A stretch of DNA of 64,000 nucleotides, from assembly GCF_002157875.1 (NCBI RefSeq), contig NZ_CP021376.1, positions 2,516,001 to 2,580,000 of the forward strand, read 5' to 3'. Of this stretch, positions 27,399 through 35,501 are shown piece by piece (within the stretch, counting starts at the first letter, position 1; each line of letters begins with the position of its first letter). The DNA is from Oceanisphaera avium (GTDB lineage: Bacteria > Pseudomonadota > Gammaproteobacteria > Enterobacterales > Aeromonadaceae). A program made the translations under genes and the position numbers. The notes below the pieces were generated by a model. That model made no database searches. It was not told the DNA's origin and was given only the letters and a program-made list of their open reading frames with translations.

Positions 27399-29675
27399 TT
27401 ATTTAGCTGCTAATCCCATGTCAATAGAAGATGACTGCTTGCGGCGTGGCCAAAGACCAATCACCACCTGCCAAGTCACTGCGAGCGCCCCGACGATAAA
27501 CACAATGTCACCGAAGGTACGTACCCAGCGCAGGGTTTGCAGAAAGCCTTGTTGCATAAAGCTTTCGCTACGGGCATACCATAAGCCTTCGCTGGCGCTG
27601 GCAACAAACTGAATAAAACCAACCGGTAACAAACTAGTCGTTAACATCAGCACGAGTCCAGCGTTTAACCACCAGAAGCCAGTTTTCATCAACGTCTCGT
27701 TAAATACCATATTGGGGCGGATATAGCGCAGCACCATCAAGGTAAAGCCCAGTGCTAAGAAGCCATATACTCCAAACAGAGCCGCGTGTGCGTGAGCGGC
27801 AGTGGTGTTTAAGCCTTGGATATAATAAAGCGCAATAGGTGGGTTAATCATAAAGCCTAATACACCCGCACCTAACATATTCCAAAATGCCACGGCCACG
27901 AAGAACATTAACGGCCACTTCACTTTTTCCATCCAAGGCGCGCTCTTTTTCAAGCTCCAGTTTTCCCACGCCTCATAACCCATGACCACGAGCGGTACTA
28001 CTTCCAGTGCACTAAAGGTGGCACCTACTGCCATCACCGGCGTGGTGGTGCCAGAGAAGTACATGTGGTGGAAAGTACCAGGTACACCGCCAATTAAGAA
28101 CAAGGACGCAGAAGCTAAACTGGCCACCGTAGCCATGCGCTTAGAGACTAAGCCCATGTTGTAGAAGATAAAGGCTAAGGCAACGGCCGCGAAGACTTCA
28201 AAGAAACCTTCAACCCACAGGTGCACTATCCACCAGCGCCAGTACTCCATCACTGAGATATGAGTGCGTTCGCCGTAGAAGAAGCCAGCACCGTAGAACA
28301 AGCCAATGGCAATAACGGATGCAGTTAACAGCAACAGCATGTGTTTTTCGCCGGGCTGGCGCAGTGCGGGCACCATGCCACGCAGCATCAACACTAACCA
28401 CAGTACTAAACCAATAAACTTACCAATCTGCCAAGCACGGCCTAAGTCTACATACTCGTAGCCTTGATGACCCCACCAGAAGTTCCAGCTTTCAGGCATC
28501 ACTTGAGCAATGGCTAAGTAGTTACCGGCAAAGCTGCCCACTACCACGGCAATCAGCGCCCAGAATAAAATATCTACGCCGAGTTTTTGGAACTTAGGAT
28601 CTTTACCACCATTAATAATGGGGGCTAGGAACAGACCTGCCGCCAAGAAGCCGGTGGCAATCCAGAACAGTGCACTTTGTAAGTGCCAGGTACGCAATAA
28701 GCTATAAGGGAACCACTTAGACAGTTCAAAACCGTAAAAATGCTGACCTTCAACCGTGTAGTGTGCAGTGGCGCCCCCTAACATAATTTGGAAGGTAAAC
28801 AGGGCCACTACTAAAAACAGATATTTGCCTAATGATTTCTGTGACGGCGTTAACTTAAAGGTAGTGAGTGGGTCTTGGATAGGCGCCGCTGGCGCTTTTT
28901 CATCTTCGTTGCGCAAGAACGCCCACGCCCAGATAAAGCCACCAATGCCTGCTACTAATAAGATAATACTGATCAAGGACCACACCACGTTTTCAGCGGT
29001 TGGCTTATTATCAATTAATGGCTCGGGTGGCCAGTTATTGGTGTAAGTCGCTTCGCCAGTGGCGCGCTCGGTGCCCGCAGTCCATGCCGTCCAGAAGAAG
29101 AAATTAGTTAAGTCAGTACGACGCTTAGCACTGGGCATGGTATTTTCTTTCATCGCAAAACTTTCGCGAGAATTACGATACTCAGGATCATCACCAAACA
29201 AGCTGTGGTAATACTCAGCTGTTTTGGCCATCGCCGCAGCACGCAGGTCTGATATCACTAACACATCGGTATCAAGGTTATAGGTATTAGTGCGATATTC
29301 TTTTTTCAAGCGATGATTTAATACCGCTTGGCGGTCTTCGTTAAGCTCAGCATAGTGCTCGCCGTATTCATTCATACTGGCAAGTTCTAACCAAGCCACT
29401 AACTCACGGTGTAACCAATCTGCGGTCCAGTCCGGTGCTTGATAAGCACCATGGCCGTAAATAGAGCCTAATTGCATGCCACCCACAGATTGCCAGGCGG
29501 TTTGTCCGTCTAAAATGCCATCTTTGGTGGTTAATAAATTGCCGCTTGCACTGACGACTTGGCCTGGTATAGGCGGCGCGGTACGATAGACTTCTCGGCC
29601 AAAATAACCGAGTACGGCAAAGCTAACAGCAAGAACGATGATTAATATCGTCCATAGACGACGATAGTTAGCCAT
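27399..29675 (-). CDS. norB: Quinol-dependent nitric oxide reductase (qNor)
   Basis: A 758-residue inner-membrane enzyme that reduces two NO to N2O with quinol electrons. An N-terminal helix and about 200 periplasmic residues form the cytochrome-c-like domain fused in qNor but lacking heme c. About 13 helices of the heme-copper oxidase fold follow. The heme and FeB ligands are in segments such as RTWHLQSALFW, WRWWIVHLWVEGFFEVFAA (E-rich, NO-reductase type), GVPGTFHHMYFSG and NTTAAHAHAALFGVYGF. It is translationally coupled to the upstream di-iron gene with an 8-bp overlap. Also called norZ. Confidence 0.95.
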   Translation of the reverse strand: MANYRRLWTILIIVLAVSFAVLGYFGREVYRTAPPIPGQVVSASGNLLTTKDGILDGQTAWQSVGGMQLGSIYGHGAYQAPDWTADWLHRELVAWLELASMNEYGEHYAELNEDRQAVLNHRLKKEYRTNTYNLDTDVLVISDLRAAAMAKTAEYYHSLFGDDPEYRNSRESFAMKENTMPSAKRRTDLTNFFFWTAWTAGTERATGEATYTNNWPPEPLIDNKPTAENVVWSLISIILLVAGIGGFIWAWAFLRNEDEKAPAAPIQDPLTTFKLTPSQKSLGKYLFLVVALFTFQIMLGGATAHYTVEGQHFYGFELSKWFPYSLLRTWHLQSALFWIATGFLAAGLFLAPIINGGKDPKFQKLGVDILFWALIAVVVGSFAGNYLAIAQVMPESWNFWWGHQGYEYVDLGRAWQIGKFIGLVLWLVLMLRGMVPALRQPGEKHMLLLLTASVIAIGLFYGAGFFYGERTHISVMEYWRWWIVHLWVEGFFEVFAAVALAFIFYNMGLVSKRMATVASLASASLFLIGGVPGTFHHMYFSGTTTPVMAVGATFSALEVVPLVVMGYEAWENWSLKKSAPWMEKVKWPLMFFVAVAFWNMLGAGVLGFMINPPIALYYIQGLNTTAAHAHAALFGVYGFLALGFTLMVLRYIRPNMVFNETLMKTGFWWLNAGLVLMLTTSLLPVGFIQFVASASEGLWYARSESFMQQGFLQTLRWVRTFGDIVFIVGALAVTWQVVIGLWPRRKQSSSIDMGLAAK

Positions 29676-30213
29676 GGTTTACCTCCTGGGGAGTATAAAG
29701 CGCGTTAAGGAAAGTGGTTTCAAACAAAATATGATTCTCAATGTAAATATGTTGATTTAGGTCACTGATAAATGTGGCTAACCCCTTGTAAAGTGCCTGC
29801 CAGCTGCCACAGGCGCCGTCTGGCAATGTTAAGTCATAAGTGAGTTGCTGCAGTTGAGAAAGCGCCACACTGTGATCGTCATGCTCGCGGCGCATAACAG
29901 CAATGGGACCCATAGCCTGCGCACCTACACCTCGTTTCAATAGCGGAAATAAAATTTGCTCTTCCTTTTGCATATGGCTCTCTAACTCTTGGCTTAGCAC
30001 TTCTAAGTGCTCTGCCAGGCCATGAGGGCAGTGAGGATGATCTGCGTGTACGCGTTCAATGAGCAAAGCTAACCGACTTAATTCTGTTAACTGAACTCGA
30101 TGCACTCCATGGTAACGAACCAAAATATGATCAATGAGCGGGCTCACGCTAGACCAGTTTTGTCCGTCTGCGTGCCAAGTACTCTGATCTAACTGTGAAT
30201 GAGCTTGCTGCAT
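29668..30213 (-). CDS. Short YtfE/NorA-like di-iron protein
   Basis: A 181-residue hemerythrin-like protein of the RIC (repair of iron centres) group. The di-iron ligands are visible: RYHGVHR, LESHMQKEEQILFP, REHDDHS and QHIYIENHILFE. It aligns with the C-terminal two thirds of E. coli YtfE, but the N-terminal ScdA_N domain with its cysteines is absent, as in NorA-type proteins that bind NO. The ATG at 30213 has AAAGGAAA upstream; the ATG at 30240 lacks one. First gene of the NO operon, under a sigma-54 promoter and NorR sites. Confidence 0.85.
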   Translation of the reverse strand: MQQAHSQLDQSTWHADGQNWSSVSPLIDHILVRYHGVHRVQLTELSRLALLIERVHADHPHCPHGLAEHLEVLSQELESHMQKEEQILFPLLKRGVGAQAMGPIAVMRREHDDHSVALSQLQQLTYDLTLPDGACGSWQALYKGLATFISDLNQHIYIENHILFETTFLNALYTPQEVNHG

Positions 30214-30259
30214 GTATCTTTCCTTTAAGTCACAACTCATGTGAGTGTGCTAGTTATAT

Positions 30260-30275
30260 AGCAAGCAGCGTGCCA
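30260..30275 (-). promoter_or_regulatory. Sigma-54 promoter of the NO detoxification operon
   Basis: On the minus strand TGGCAC-GCTGC-TTGCT is a perfect -24/-12 element with the invariant GG and GC spaced ten bases apart. It lies 47 bp upstream of the chosen start of the di-iron gene. This is the expected promoter type for a NorR target. Confidence 0.92.
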
Positions 30276-30315
30276 TGTTTTAAGTCGTTGTTTTTAGTGA
30301 ATTTAATAAATAGGT

Positions 30316-30328
30316 GGTAAATAAGACC
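30316..30328. promoter_or_regulatory. NorR enhancer site 1
   Basis: GGTAAATAAGACC fits GGT-N7-ACC, the palindromic NorR-binding pattern (core GT-N7-AC). It is the site nearest the sigma-54 promoter, about 41 bp upstream of the -24 element. Confidence 0.85.
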
Positions 30329-30340
30329 CTGCTGCATTAA

Positions 30341-30353
30341 GGTCATTTAAACC
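30341..30353. promoter_or_regulatory. NorR enhancer site 2
   Basis: GGTCATTTAAACC fits GGT-N7-ACC. Its centre lies 25 bp from site 1, followed by the conserved CTG shared with site 3. Confidence 0.85.
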
Positions 30354-30360
30354 CTGTTAA

Positions 30361-30373
30361 GGTGAAAAGAACC
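30361..30373. promoter_or_regulatory. NorR enhancer site 3
   Basis: GGTGAAAAGAACC fits GGT-N7-ACC. It is centred 20 bp from site 2 and ends three bases before the norR GTG start, so NorR binding here would cover its own translation-start region and could repress norR. Confidence 0.85.
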
Positions 30374-30375
30374 CT

Positions 30376-31935
30376 GTGTTATATGAAATTTTATTAGCCG
30401 ATTTAACCGCAGACTTGCCGAGTGCGGTGCGTCTACAAAGTTTGGTGCGCACGGTGCGCGAGTTCTTTGAGGCAGGGGCGGTGTGCTTATTGCGCTTAGA
30501 TGAAGATGCACTTAGCCCAGTGGCGCTAGATGGCTTAGTACAAGAGGCCATAGGGCGGCGCTTTATAGTGGCAAAGCACCCAAGGTTGGCGGCGATTTTA
30601 GCTCAAAGAGATACAGTGTCCTTTCCTCCAGACTCCAGCTTGCCCGATCCTTACGATGGCTTGTTAGAGCACAAAATCGGTCAGCCTTTACACGTGCACG
30701 ACTGTATGGGTATTAGCTTGTATGTAGAGGGACACTTATGGGGGGCACTCACCTTAGATGCGCCTCAAGCCGGCACCTTTGATACGCCTGCAAAAGAATA
30801 TCTACAGCGCTTAGCGTTGGCTATTTCGGCTGCGATTCGTATGACTCGCCTAGAGCAAGAAGTGCGCAGTTTACGCTTGGTGCGCCAAGATGCGCCTTTA
30901 GAAGAAAATGAACAGCGTCAAAGCCTTATCTTGGGACAAAGTGAGGGCTTAAAAGAGTTATTGCGCGAATTAGAGGTGGTGGCTGACTCTGAATTGCCGG
31001 TGTTGCTCACCGGGGAAACCGGAGTAGGTAAAGACTTATTTGCCCATCGCTTACATCAGTTGTCGCGCCGGCGCAGCTCGCCATTGGTACAAGTTAACTG
31101 TGCCGCTTTACCGGAGTCTTTGGCAGAAAGTGAGTTATTTGGTCATGTAAAAGGCGCCTTTTCTGGCGCCCATCATGCGCGTGCAGGACGTTTCGAAACC
31201 GCTGATGGTGGCACACTATTCTTAGATGAAGTGGGTGAGCTGCCGTTAAGCATCCAAGCTAAGTTATTGCGTACCTTACAAAATGGGGAAATACAGCGCT
31301 TAGGGGAAGATACGCCGCGCAAAGTCGATGTGCGAGTGATTGCCGCCACTAATCGCCACTTACACGATAGCGTGCGTGAAGGGCATTTTAGGGCTGACTT
31401 GTATCATAGATTATCGGTTTATCCGGTTCCTATCCCTCCCTTGCGTGAGCGGGGGCGTGATGTTTTGGTATTGGCTGGGCATTTTTTAGAGCTTAACCGT
31501 ACTCGATTAGGAGTGCGCAGTTTGCGCTTATCTGCTGAGTCTGAGCAGGCGTTATGCAGCTATAGTTGGCCGGGAAATGTGCGAGAGTTAGAGCATGTGA
31601 TCAGTCGGGCTGCCATTAAGGCGCTAAGTCGGGGCGCGGTTCGAGAAGATATTATTACACTTGAGCCAGAGCTTTTAGACTTAGCGCTCAATGCTATCAA
31701 TATGTGTACTCTGCCCTCGAGCGCCGCTGTTGAGATGCCCAACATGAAAAAAACAGTGCCAAGCTTGGCTGACACTGCTGGGCTGAGCTTACAAGTGGCT
31801 ACCTTTGAAGCGCAACGCAATGCAGTGGCGCGAGCATTAGCACACAGTCAAGGTAATTGGGCACAAGCTGCCAGAGTACTTGAAGTAGACTCGAGCAATC
31901 TACATAAATTAGCCAAGCGCTTAGGGATGAAGTAG
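30376..31935 (+). CDS. norR: NO-responsive sigma-54 activator NorR
   Basis: A 519-residue enhancer-binding protein. The N-terminal GAF domain (about 10-165) senses NO through a mononuclear iron. The central AAA+ domain has Walker A GETGVGKD (213-220), the loop GAFSGA (260-265; usual GAFTGA) and FLDEVGEL. The C-terminal Fis-type helix-turn-helix ends with WAQAARVLEVDSSNLHKLAKRLG. It is divergent from the NO operon, whose promoter region carries three NorR sites. The start is a GTG 12 bp after AAGGTG; this weak spacing leaves the start slightly uncertain, but the alignment with E. coli NorR supports it. Confidence 0.94.
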   Translation: MLYEILLADLTADLPSAVRLQSLVRTVREFFEAGAVCLLRLDEDALSPVALDGLVQEAIGRRFIVAKHPRLAAILAQRDTVSFPPDSSLPDPYDGLLEHKIGQPLHVHDCMGISLYVEGHLWGALTLDAPQAGTFDTPAKEYLQRLALAISAAIRMTRLEQEVRSLRLVRQDAPLEENEQRQSLILGQSEGLKELLRELEVVADSELPVLLTGETGVGKDLFAHRLHQLSRRRSSPLVQVNCAALPESLAESELFGHVKGAFSGAHHARAGRFETADGGTLFLDEVGELPLSIQAKLLRTLQNGEIQRLGEDTPRKVDVRVIAATNRHLHDSVREGHFRADLYHRLSVYPVPIPPLRERGRDVLVLAGHFLELNRTRLGVRSLRLSAESEQALCSYSWPGNVRELEHVISRAAIKALSRGAVREDIITLEPELLDLALNAINMCTLPSSAAVEMPNMKKTVPSLADTAGLSLQVATFEAQRNAVARALAHSQGNWAQAARVLEVDSSNLHKLAKRLGMK

Positions 31936-31965
31936 TGAGTAGGTAAGGAGTGAGGCAGATATTGT

Positions 31966-31989
31966 AGCTGAGGCTGATTTTGCTCAGCT
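31966..31989. terminator. Weak bidirectional hairpin norR/dctM
   Basis: AGCTGAG/CTCAGCT with a ten-base loop lies in the convergent gap. There is no strong T tract, so this is only a candidate terminator. Confidence 0.4.
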
Positions 31990-31995
31990 TATTAC

Positions 31996-32030
31996 TCACT
32001 TCTCACTTCTCACTTCTCACTTCTTATTCT
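31996..32030. repeat. Heptad tandem repeat TCACTTC
   Basis: Five perfect in-register TCACTTC units are flanked by one degenerate unit on each side (TTATTAC and TTATTCT). They lie between convergent norR and dctM. GTGAG-containing sequence just after the norR stop (from 31935) can pair with it. Confidence 0.85.
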
Positions 32031-32062
32031 TCAAGTATTCCTTCCCTCTCACTGTTATCTCA

Positions 32063-33349
32063 TCAATCCGCAAATGCCATGTCTCGTAAAAATAAGGCTA
32101 TTTGCGGGAACGCAATAATTAGACCGGCGGCCACAATCAACATAAAAATAAAAGGCGGTGTGCCGCGTATAACATCCATGTAAGGCCGTTTAAAGATAGC
32201 GATAGCGGTGAAAATATCACAGCCAAAGGGTGGGGTAGCCGAGCCTATCGCCACTTGTAGCGTCACGAGTACCCCCACTAATACCGGATCTAAACCTGTG
32301 GCAGCAATGGCGGGGGCAAAAATAGGCGTGAGCACCAAGATCACGACGATGGGGTCGACAAACATACAAGCAATAAAAAAGGCGACACTAATCGCAATCA
32401 TCACTCCAATAGGGCCCGCTTCGTTAACGCCGACAGCCTCTAAAATGGTTTGCGGCACTTGAGCAAAAGATAATACCCAAGAAAAGCCATTACCAACGGC
32501 GACTAGAATAAAAACCACGGCGGTAATTAGGCCAGTGGATTTTGCTATTTGATAAATTTGCGCCAATTTTAATGAGCGGAAAATAAAAAACTCTAATAAA
32601 AAGGCATACAGTACGCAGACCGCGGCGGCTTCGGTGGGGCTAAAAATACCACCATATATACCACCGACAATAATGACGGGGAAAAATAGCGGCCACAGCG
32701 CACGTCGGGTGGCCGTTACGCGCTCAGACCAGCTGGCTTTAGGCTCAGTAGGTACCTTATTGCGATGTGCGTAATAGAGGCAATACAGAGAAAACATTAC
32801 CAAGATCAAAAGGCCTGGGCCAATGCCGGCAATAAACAACTCTGCAATAGAGGTTTTAGAAACCACGCCATAAATAATCATGCCAATACTGGGCGGAATT
32901 AAAAAAGCGATATCGCTAGCATTAATAATGAGCGCCAAGGTGAAGGAGTCAGAATAGCCGCTTTTAAGCATCTTGGGTCTAAGAGGCGATCCTACCGCGA
33001 CCACAGTGGCTTGAGTGGAGCCAGATACGGCGCCAAACAAGGTACAAGAGGCGGCAGTACTAATAGCCAGCCCGCCTTTAACATGACCAATAAACGCCAT
33101 CACCATATTAATTAAACGGTCTGCCGATTGCCCGCGGGTCATAATATCTGCGGCTAAAATAAACATCGGCACCGCAATTAATGAAGCAGGGCGGATGCCT
33201 GCCATCATTTGCTGAATAAAGGTGCTCATTTGATCAAAGCCATCAAAAATCATCACAAATCCCACTATTGAAGCGGTGATCAGTGGGATCATCATGGGAA
33301 AGCCGAGCAACAGCAAAATAATCATGATGGCCATTAAAATAGTTGCCAT
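32063..33349 (-). CDS. dctM: TRAP transporter large permease DctM
   Basis: A 428-residue inner-membrane protein with 12 or so helices, the Na+-coupled translocation subunit of a tripartite ATP-independent periplasmic transporter. Family segments seen: MFILAADIMTRG, LFGAVSGSTQATVVAVGSP, FLIPPSIGMIIYGVVS and SATPPFGCDIFTA near the C-terminus. An AAAAGG Shine-Dalgarno precedes the ATG. Last gene of dctP-dctQ-dctM. The substrate is set by DctP and is probably an organic anion. Confidence 0.92.
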   Translation of the reverse strand: MATILMAIMIILLLLGFPMMIPLITASIVGFVMIFDGFDQMSTFIQQMMAGIRPASLIAVPMFILAADIMTRGQSADRLINMVMAFIGHVKGGLAISTAASCTLFGAVSGSTQATVVAVGSPLRPKMLKSGYSDSFTLALIINASDIAFLIPPSIGMIIYGVVSKTSIAELFIAGIGPGLLILVMFSLYCLYYAHRNKVPTEPKASWSERVTATRRALWPLFFPVIIVGGIYGGIFSPTEAAAVCVLYAFLLEFFIFRSLKLAQIYQIAKSTGLITAVVFILVAVGNGFSWVLSFAQVPQTILEAVGVNEAGPIGVMIAISVAFFIACMFVDPIVVILVLTPIFAPAIAATGLDPVLVGVLVTLQVAIGSATPPFGCDIFTAIAIFKRPYMDVIRGTPPFIFMLIVAAGLIIAFPQIALFLRDMAFAD

Positions 33350-33398
33350 GGGGGTGCCTTTTATCGTTATTTACGCTAAATCACGTTTAGAAACTACA

Positions 33399-33992
33399 TT
33401 ATATTTTAGGCTCTGAGTCGCTATAGCCATCAATTAAGCCGGTGGAGATGTAGACTTCTTTACTGGTGATATTTTTAATAGCAGTTAAGAAATACTGAAT
33501 TCCCGTGATCACAAAACCTATGGGTGCCCAAATATAAATCCACCAAATTTTTAAGCCTAGGGCGGGTAAAATTCGCCCACGACCATGCAGCGTGACAATG
33601 TATTCATAGGAGTGGTAGGCCAAGAAAAACATGATCAGAGCTGTAGAAAAAGCGATGCCGATCATTAATATTTTTCTTAACTTTGCGGGCAGCGCATCAT
33701 AGAAGGCTGACATGCGAATATGGCGGCCATGGCGGGCTGCATAGCCAATTCCAGCAAAGGTAATAAAAATAATTAAGATACGGTTTATTTCTCCTGAGAA
33801 GAAAAAACCTTCACCAAATACAAATCGTGCGATGACGTTAACACAAGTATTAATCGCCATTAATAACACCCCGGCCGCCAACATGACGGCTTCTCCTTGT
33901 GCTATCCATTCATCAAGGGTGCCTAACACGCCGGGTAAGCCGGAGTGATAGCTGGGAATATCATCTTCTAATTCAGTGGCTGGCTCAGACAT
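33399..33992 (-). CDS. dctQ: TRAP transporter small permease DctQ
   Basis: A 197-residue membrane protein with four helices (DctQ domain), which supports DctM. The segment AVMLAAGVLLMAINTCVNVIAR and the HIRMSAFYDALP motif typify the family. The N-terminal 30 residues are acidic and soluble. The ATG at 33992 (MSEPATELEDD) is preferred to a TTG at 34004. It is 49 bp upstream of dctM. A hairpin between dctP and dctQ likely lowers its expression relative to dctP. Confidence 0.88.
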   Translation of the reverse strand: MSEPATELEDDIPSYHSGLPGVLGTLDEWIAQGEAVMLAAGVLLMAINTCVNVIARFVFGEGFFFSGEINRILIIFITFAGIGYAARHGRHIRMSAFYDALPAKLRKILMIGIAFSTALIMFFLAYHSYEYIVTLHGRGRILPALGLKIWWIYIWAPIGFVITGIQYFLTAIKNITSKEVYISTGLIDGYSDSEPKI

Positions 33993-34047
33993 AGTGAATT
34001 TCAACCTAGTTACTGAGGAGCTAAATAGGGCTCAAATAAACATAAAA

Positions 34048-34066
34048 CCCCACCGTTAAGGTGGGG
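34048..34066 (-). terminator. Intra-operon attenuator between dctP and dctQ
   Basis: The stem CCCCACC/GGTGGGG with a five-base loop is followed on the minus strand by TTTT. It lies 15 bp downstream of dctP and 56 bp upstream of dctQ, so it is a partial terminator that would give more binding protein than permease. Confidence 0.75.
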
Positions 34067-34081
34067 CTGGGGAGGGCAAAG

Positions 34082-35104
34082 TTATAAGTCTTTTAAGTCT
34101 TGTTTAAATTGCTTGAGTAAAGCCTTACCGCTATCACCTGTCATATCGATAAATTTCTCTTCTACCTGAGGTGCGCGTTTTTTGAAGGTGACAATTTGTT
34201 CTTCATTTAAGCGAGTGACGGTTACTTTATCGCTGCTGCTGGTAATTTTTTCTAAAGAACGATCGGCAAGACCGTCAATATGCTTAAGGATCTCTTCAAA
34301 GGCAAAGTCGGCGGCATCGTTAACAAGCGCTTGGTCTTCATCCGATAAGTCATCATAAAAGTCTTTATTCGCCATCATAGCGGTGGTAAACCAACCGTGA
34401 CCGGTAAAGATTAAATTCGGAGAAACTTCATATAACTTACCAGACTCAATCCAAAAGATAGGGTTTTCATGCCCTTGGATCATATTGGTCTGTAAAGCGC
34501 CATACACTTCTCCCCACGGTAAAGGAGTGGGTGTAGCACCGAAAGCGGTATAGGTTTCAGAGAGTAAAGGGTTAGTCATGACGCGGATTTTTTTGTTATG
34601 CAGCTCTTTAGGTGTGGTAGCGACCTCGTCTAGCGTCACTACCATTTCCCCTTCGGGATACATGGTTAACAGCTCTAAGCCCTTCTCTGCATAAAGCTTT
34701 GGAAAATCTTGGTTAATCGCCTTACTTTCGCGAAAGAATTTTACTACCGACTTCATGTCGGTGGGCATGAGGTAGGGAATAAAGAAAATTTGTGCTTCAG
34801 GAATGAGCGCACCCGTAAAGCCAGGAGATTGATTCACAAAATTTAAAATACCGGCTTGAGTTTGCTCCATAATATCGTCTGACTCGCCAAGCTCACCAAA
34901 GCGATAAACTTTTAACGTGTGATCCGAGTTATCTTCGATATATTCTTTGAATTTGTAAGCATATACATCTTGTACATCGCCCGCATACTCTTCATGAGCA
35001 TAACGCCAATTGGCTGCCTGTACTGCACTACAGGTTAGTAATGCGAGGGCAGAAAAGCCCGCCAGTTTTTTAAATGCCCCTTTAAGGCGAAATTGTTTAG
35101 TCAT
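34082..35104 (-). CDS. dctP: TRAP transporter substrate-binding protein DctP
   Basis: A 340-residue periplasmic solute-binding protein. The signal peptide runs from MTKQFRLKGAFKKLAGFSAL to a cleavage site near SAVQAANW. The mature protein has the DctP fold with the conserved IRVMTNPLLSETYTAFGATP segment, whose Arg usually pairs with the substrate carboxylate, and PLPWGEVYGALQTNMIQGHENP. The ATG at 35104 follows GGAGAG; the open frame back to 35203 is not used. Substrate unknown; a C4-dicarboxylate or another carboxylate is likely. Confidence 0.9.
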   Translation of the reverse strand: MTKQFRLKGAFKKLAGFSALALLTCSAVQAANWRYAHEEYAGDVQDVYAYKFKEYIEDNSDHTLKVYRFGELGESDDIMEQTQAGILNFVNQSPGFTGALIPEAQIFFIPYLMPTDMKSVVKFFRESKAINQDFPKLYAEKGLELLTMYPEGEMVVTLDEVATTPKELHNKKIRVMTNPLLSETYTAFGATPTPLPWGEVYGALQTNMIQGHENPIFWIESGKLYEVSPNLIFTGHGWFTTAMMANKDFYDDLSDEDQALVNDAADFAFEEILKHIDGLADRSLEKITSSSDKVTVTRLNEEQIVTFKKRAPQVEEKFIDMTGDSGKALLKQFKQDLKDL

Positions 35105-35440
35105 GCTTAACTCTCCATTGTTTCGTATTCTAACGTCCTGATTGGCTAATAGACTGGCAAAAGTGTTTGTAAGAGGCAAGAAATCTTGTGGCTTTAACGC
35201 CATTTAATTGAGCTTGGTTGAAATTTTTTACAGTGGTAGGGAAAAACTTACTATTTTTTAAGCACTTTTTTCTAATAAGAAACACTCATGGCACAAAAAA
35301 GGGGGGTATTCGCAGATGGTTGAGCGGGAGCTATATCGTTCTTAATAATGGCTATAGTAATTACATTACTAACTACTCTGTGGCTGAGTGGTCAGTATCT
35401 AAGAGAATTACTTTTAGAGATGAATTAAATGTAGATGATT
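35105..35440. other. Intergenic region upstream of dctP, no supported gene
   Basis: About 340 bp between the dctP start and the mipA terminator. It should hold the dctP promoter, but no clear sigma-54 or sigma-70 pair stands out. A 74-codon frame at 35218-35442 has no ribosome site or recognisable product. Confidence 0.55.
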
Positions 35441-35463
35441 AAAGCAGCGCCAAACGCTGCTTT
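35441..35463. terminator. Hairpin downstream of mipA
   Basis: The stem AAAGCAGCG/CGCTGCTTT around CCAAA lies 39 bp past the mipA stop. The T tract on the minus strand is short (CTTTAA). Confidence 0.65.
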
Positions 35464-35501
35464 AATCAATAGAGCTAATAACACAGCGTTAGAAATAAGT
35501 A

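Noticed and set aside
35218..35442. 74-codon frame upstream of dctP
   Set aside because: No Shine-Dalgarno, no family resemblance and unusual composition; best treated as intergenic.
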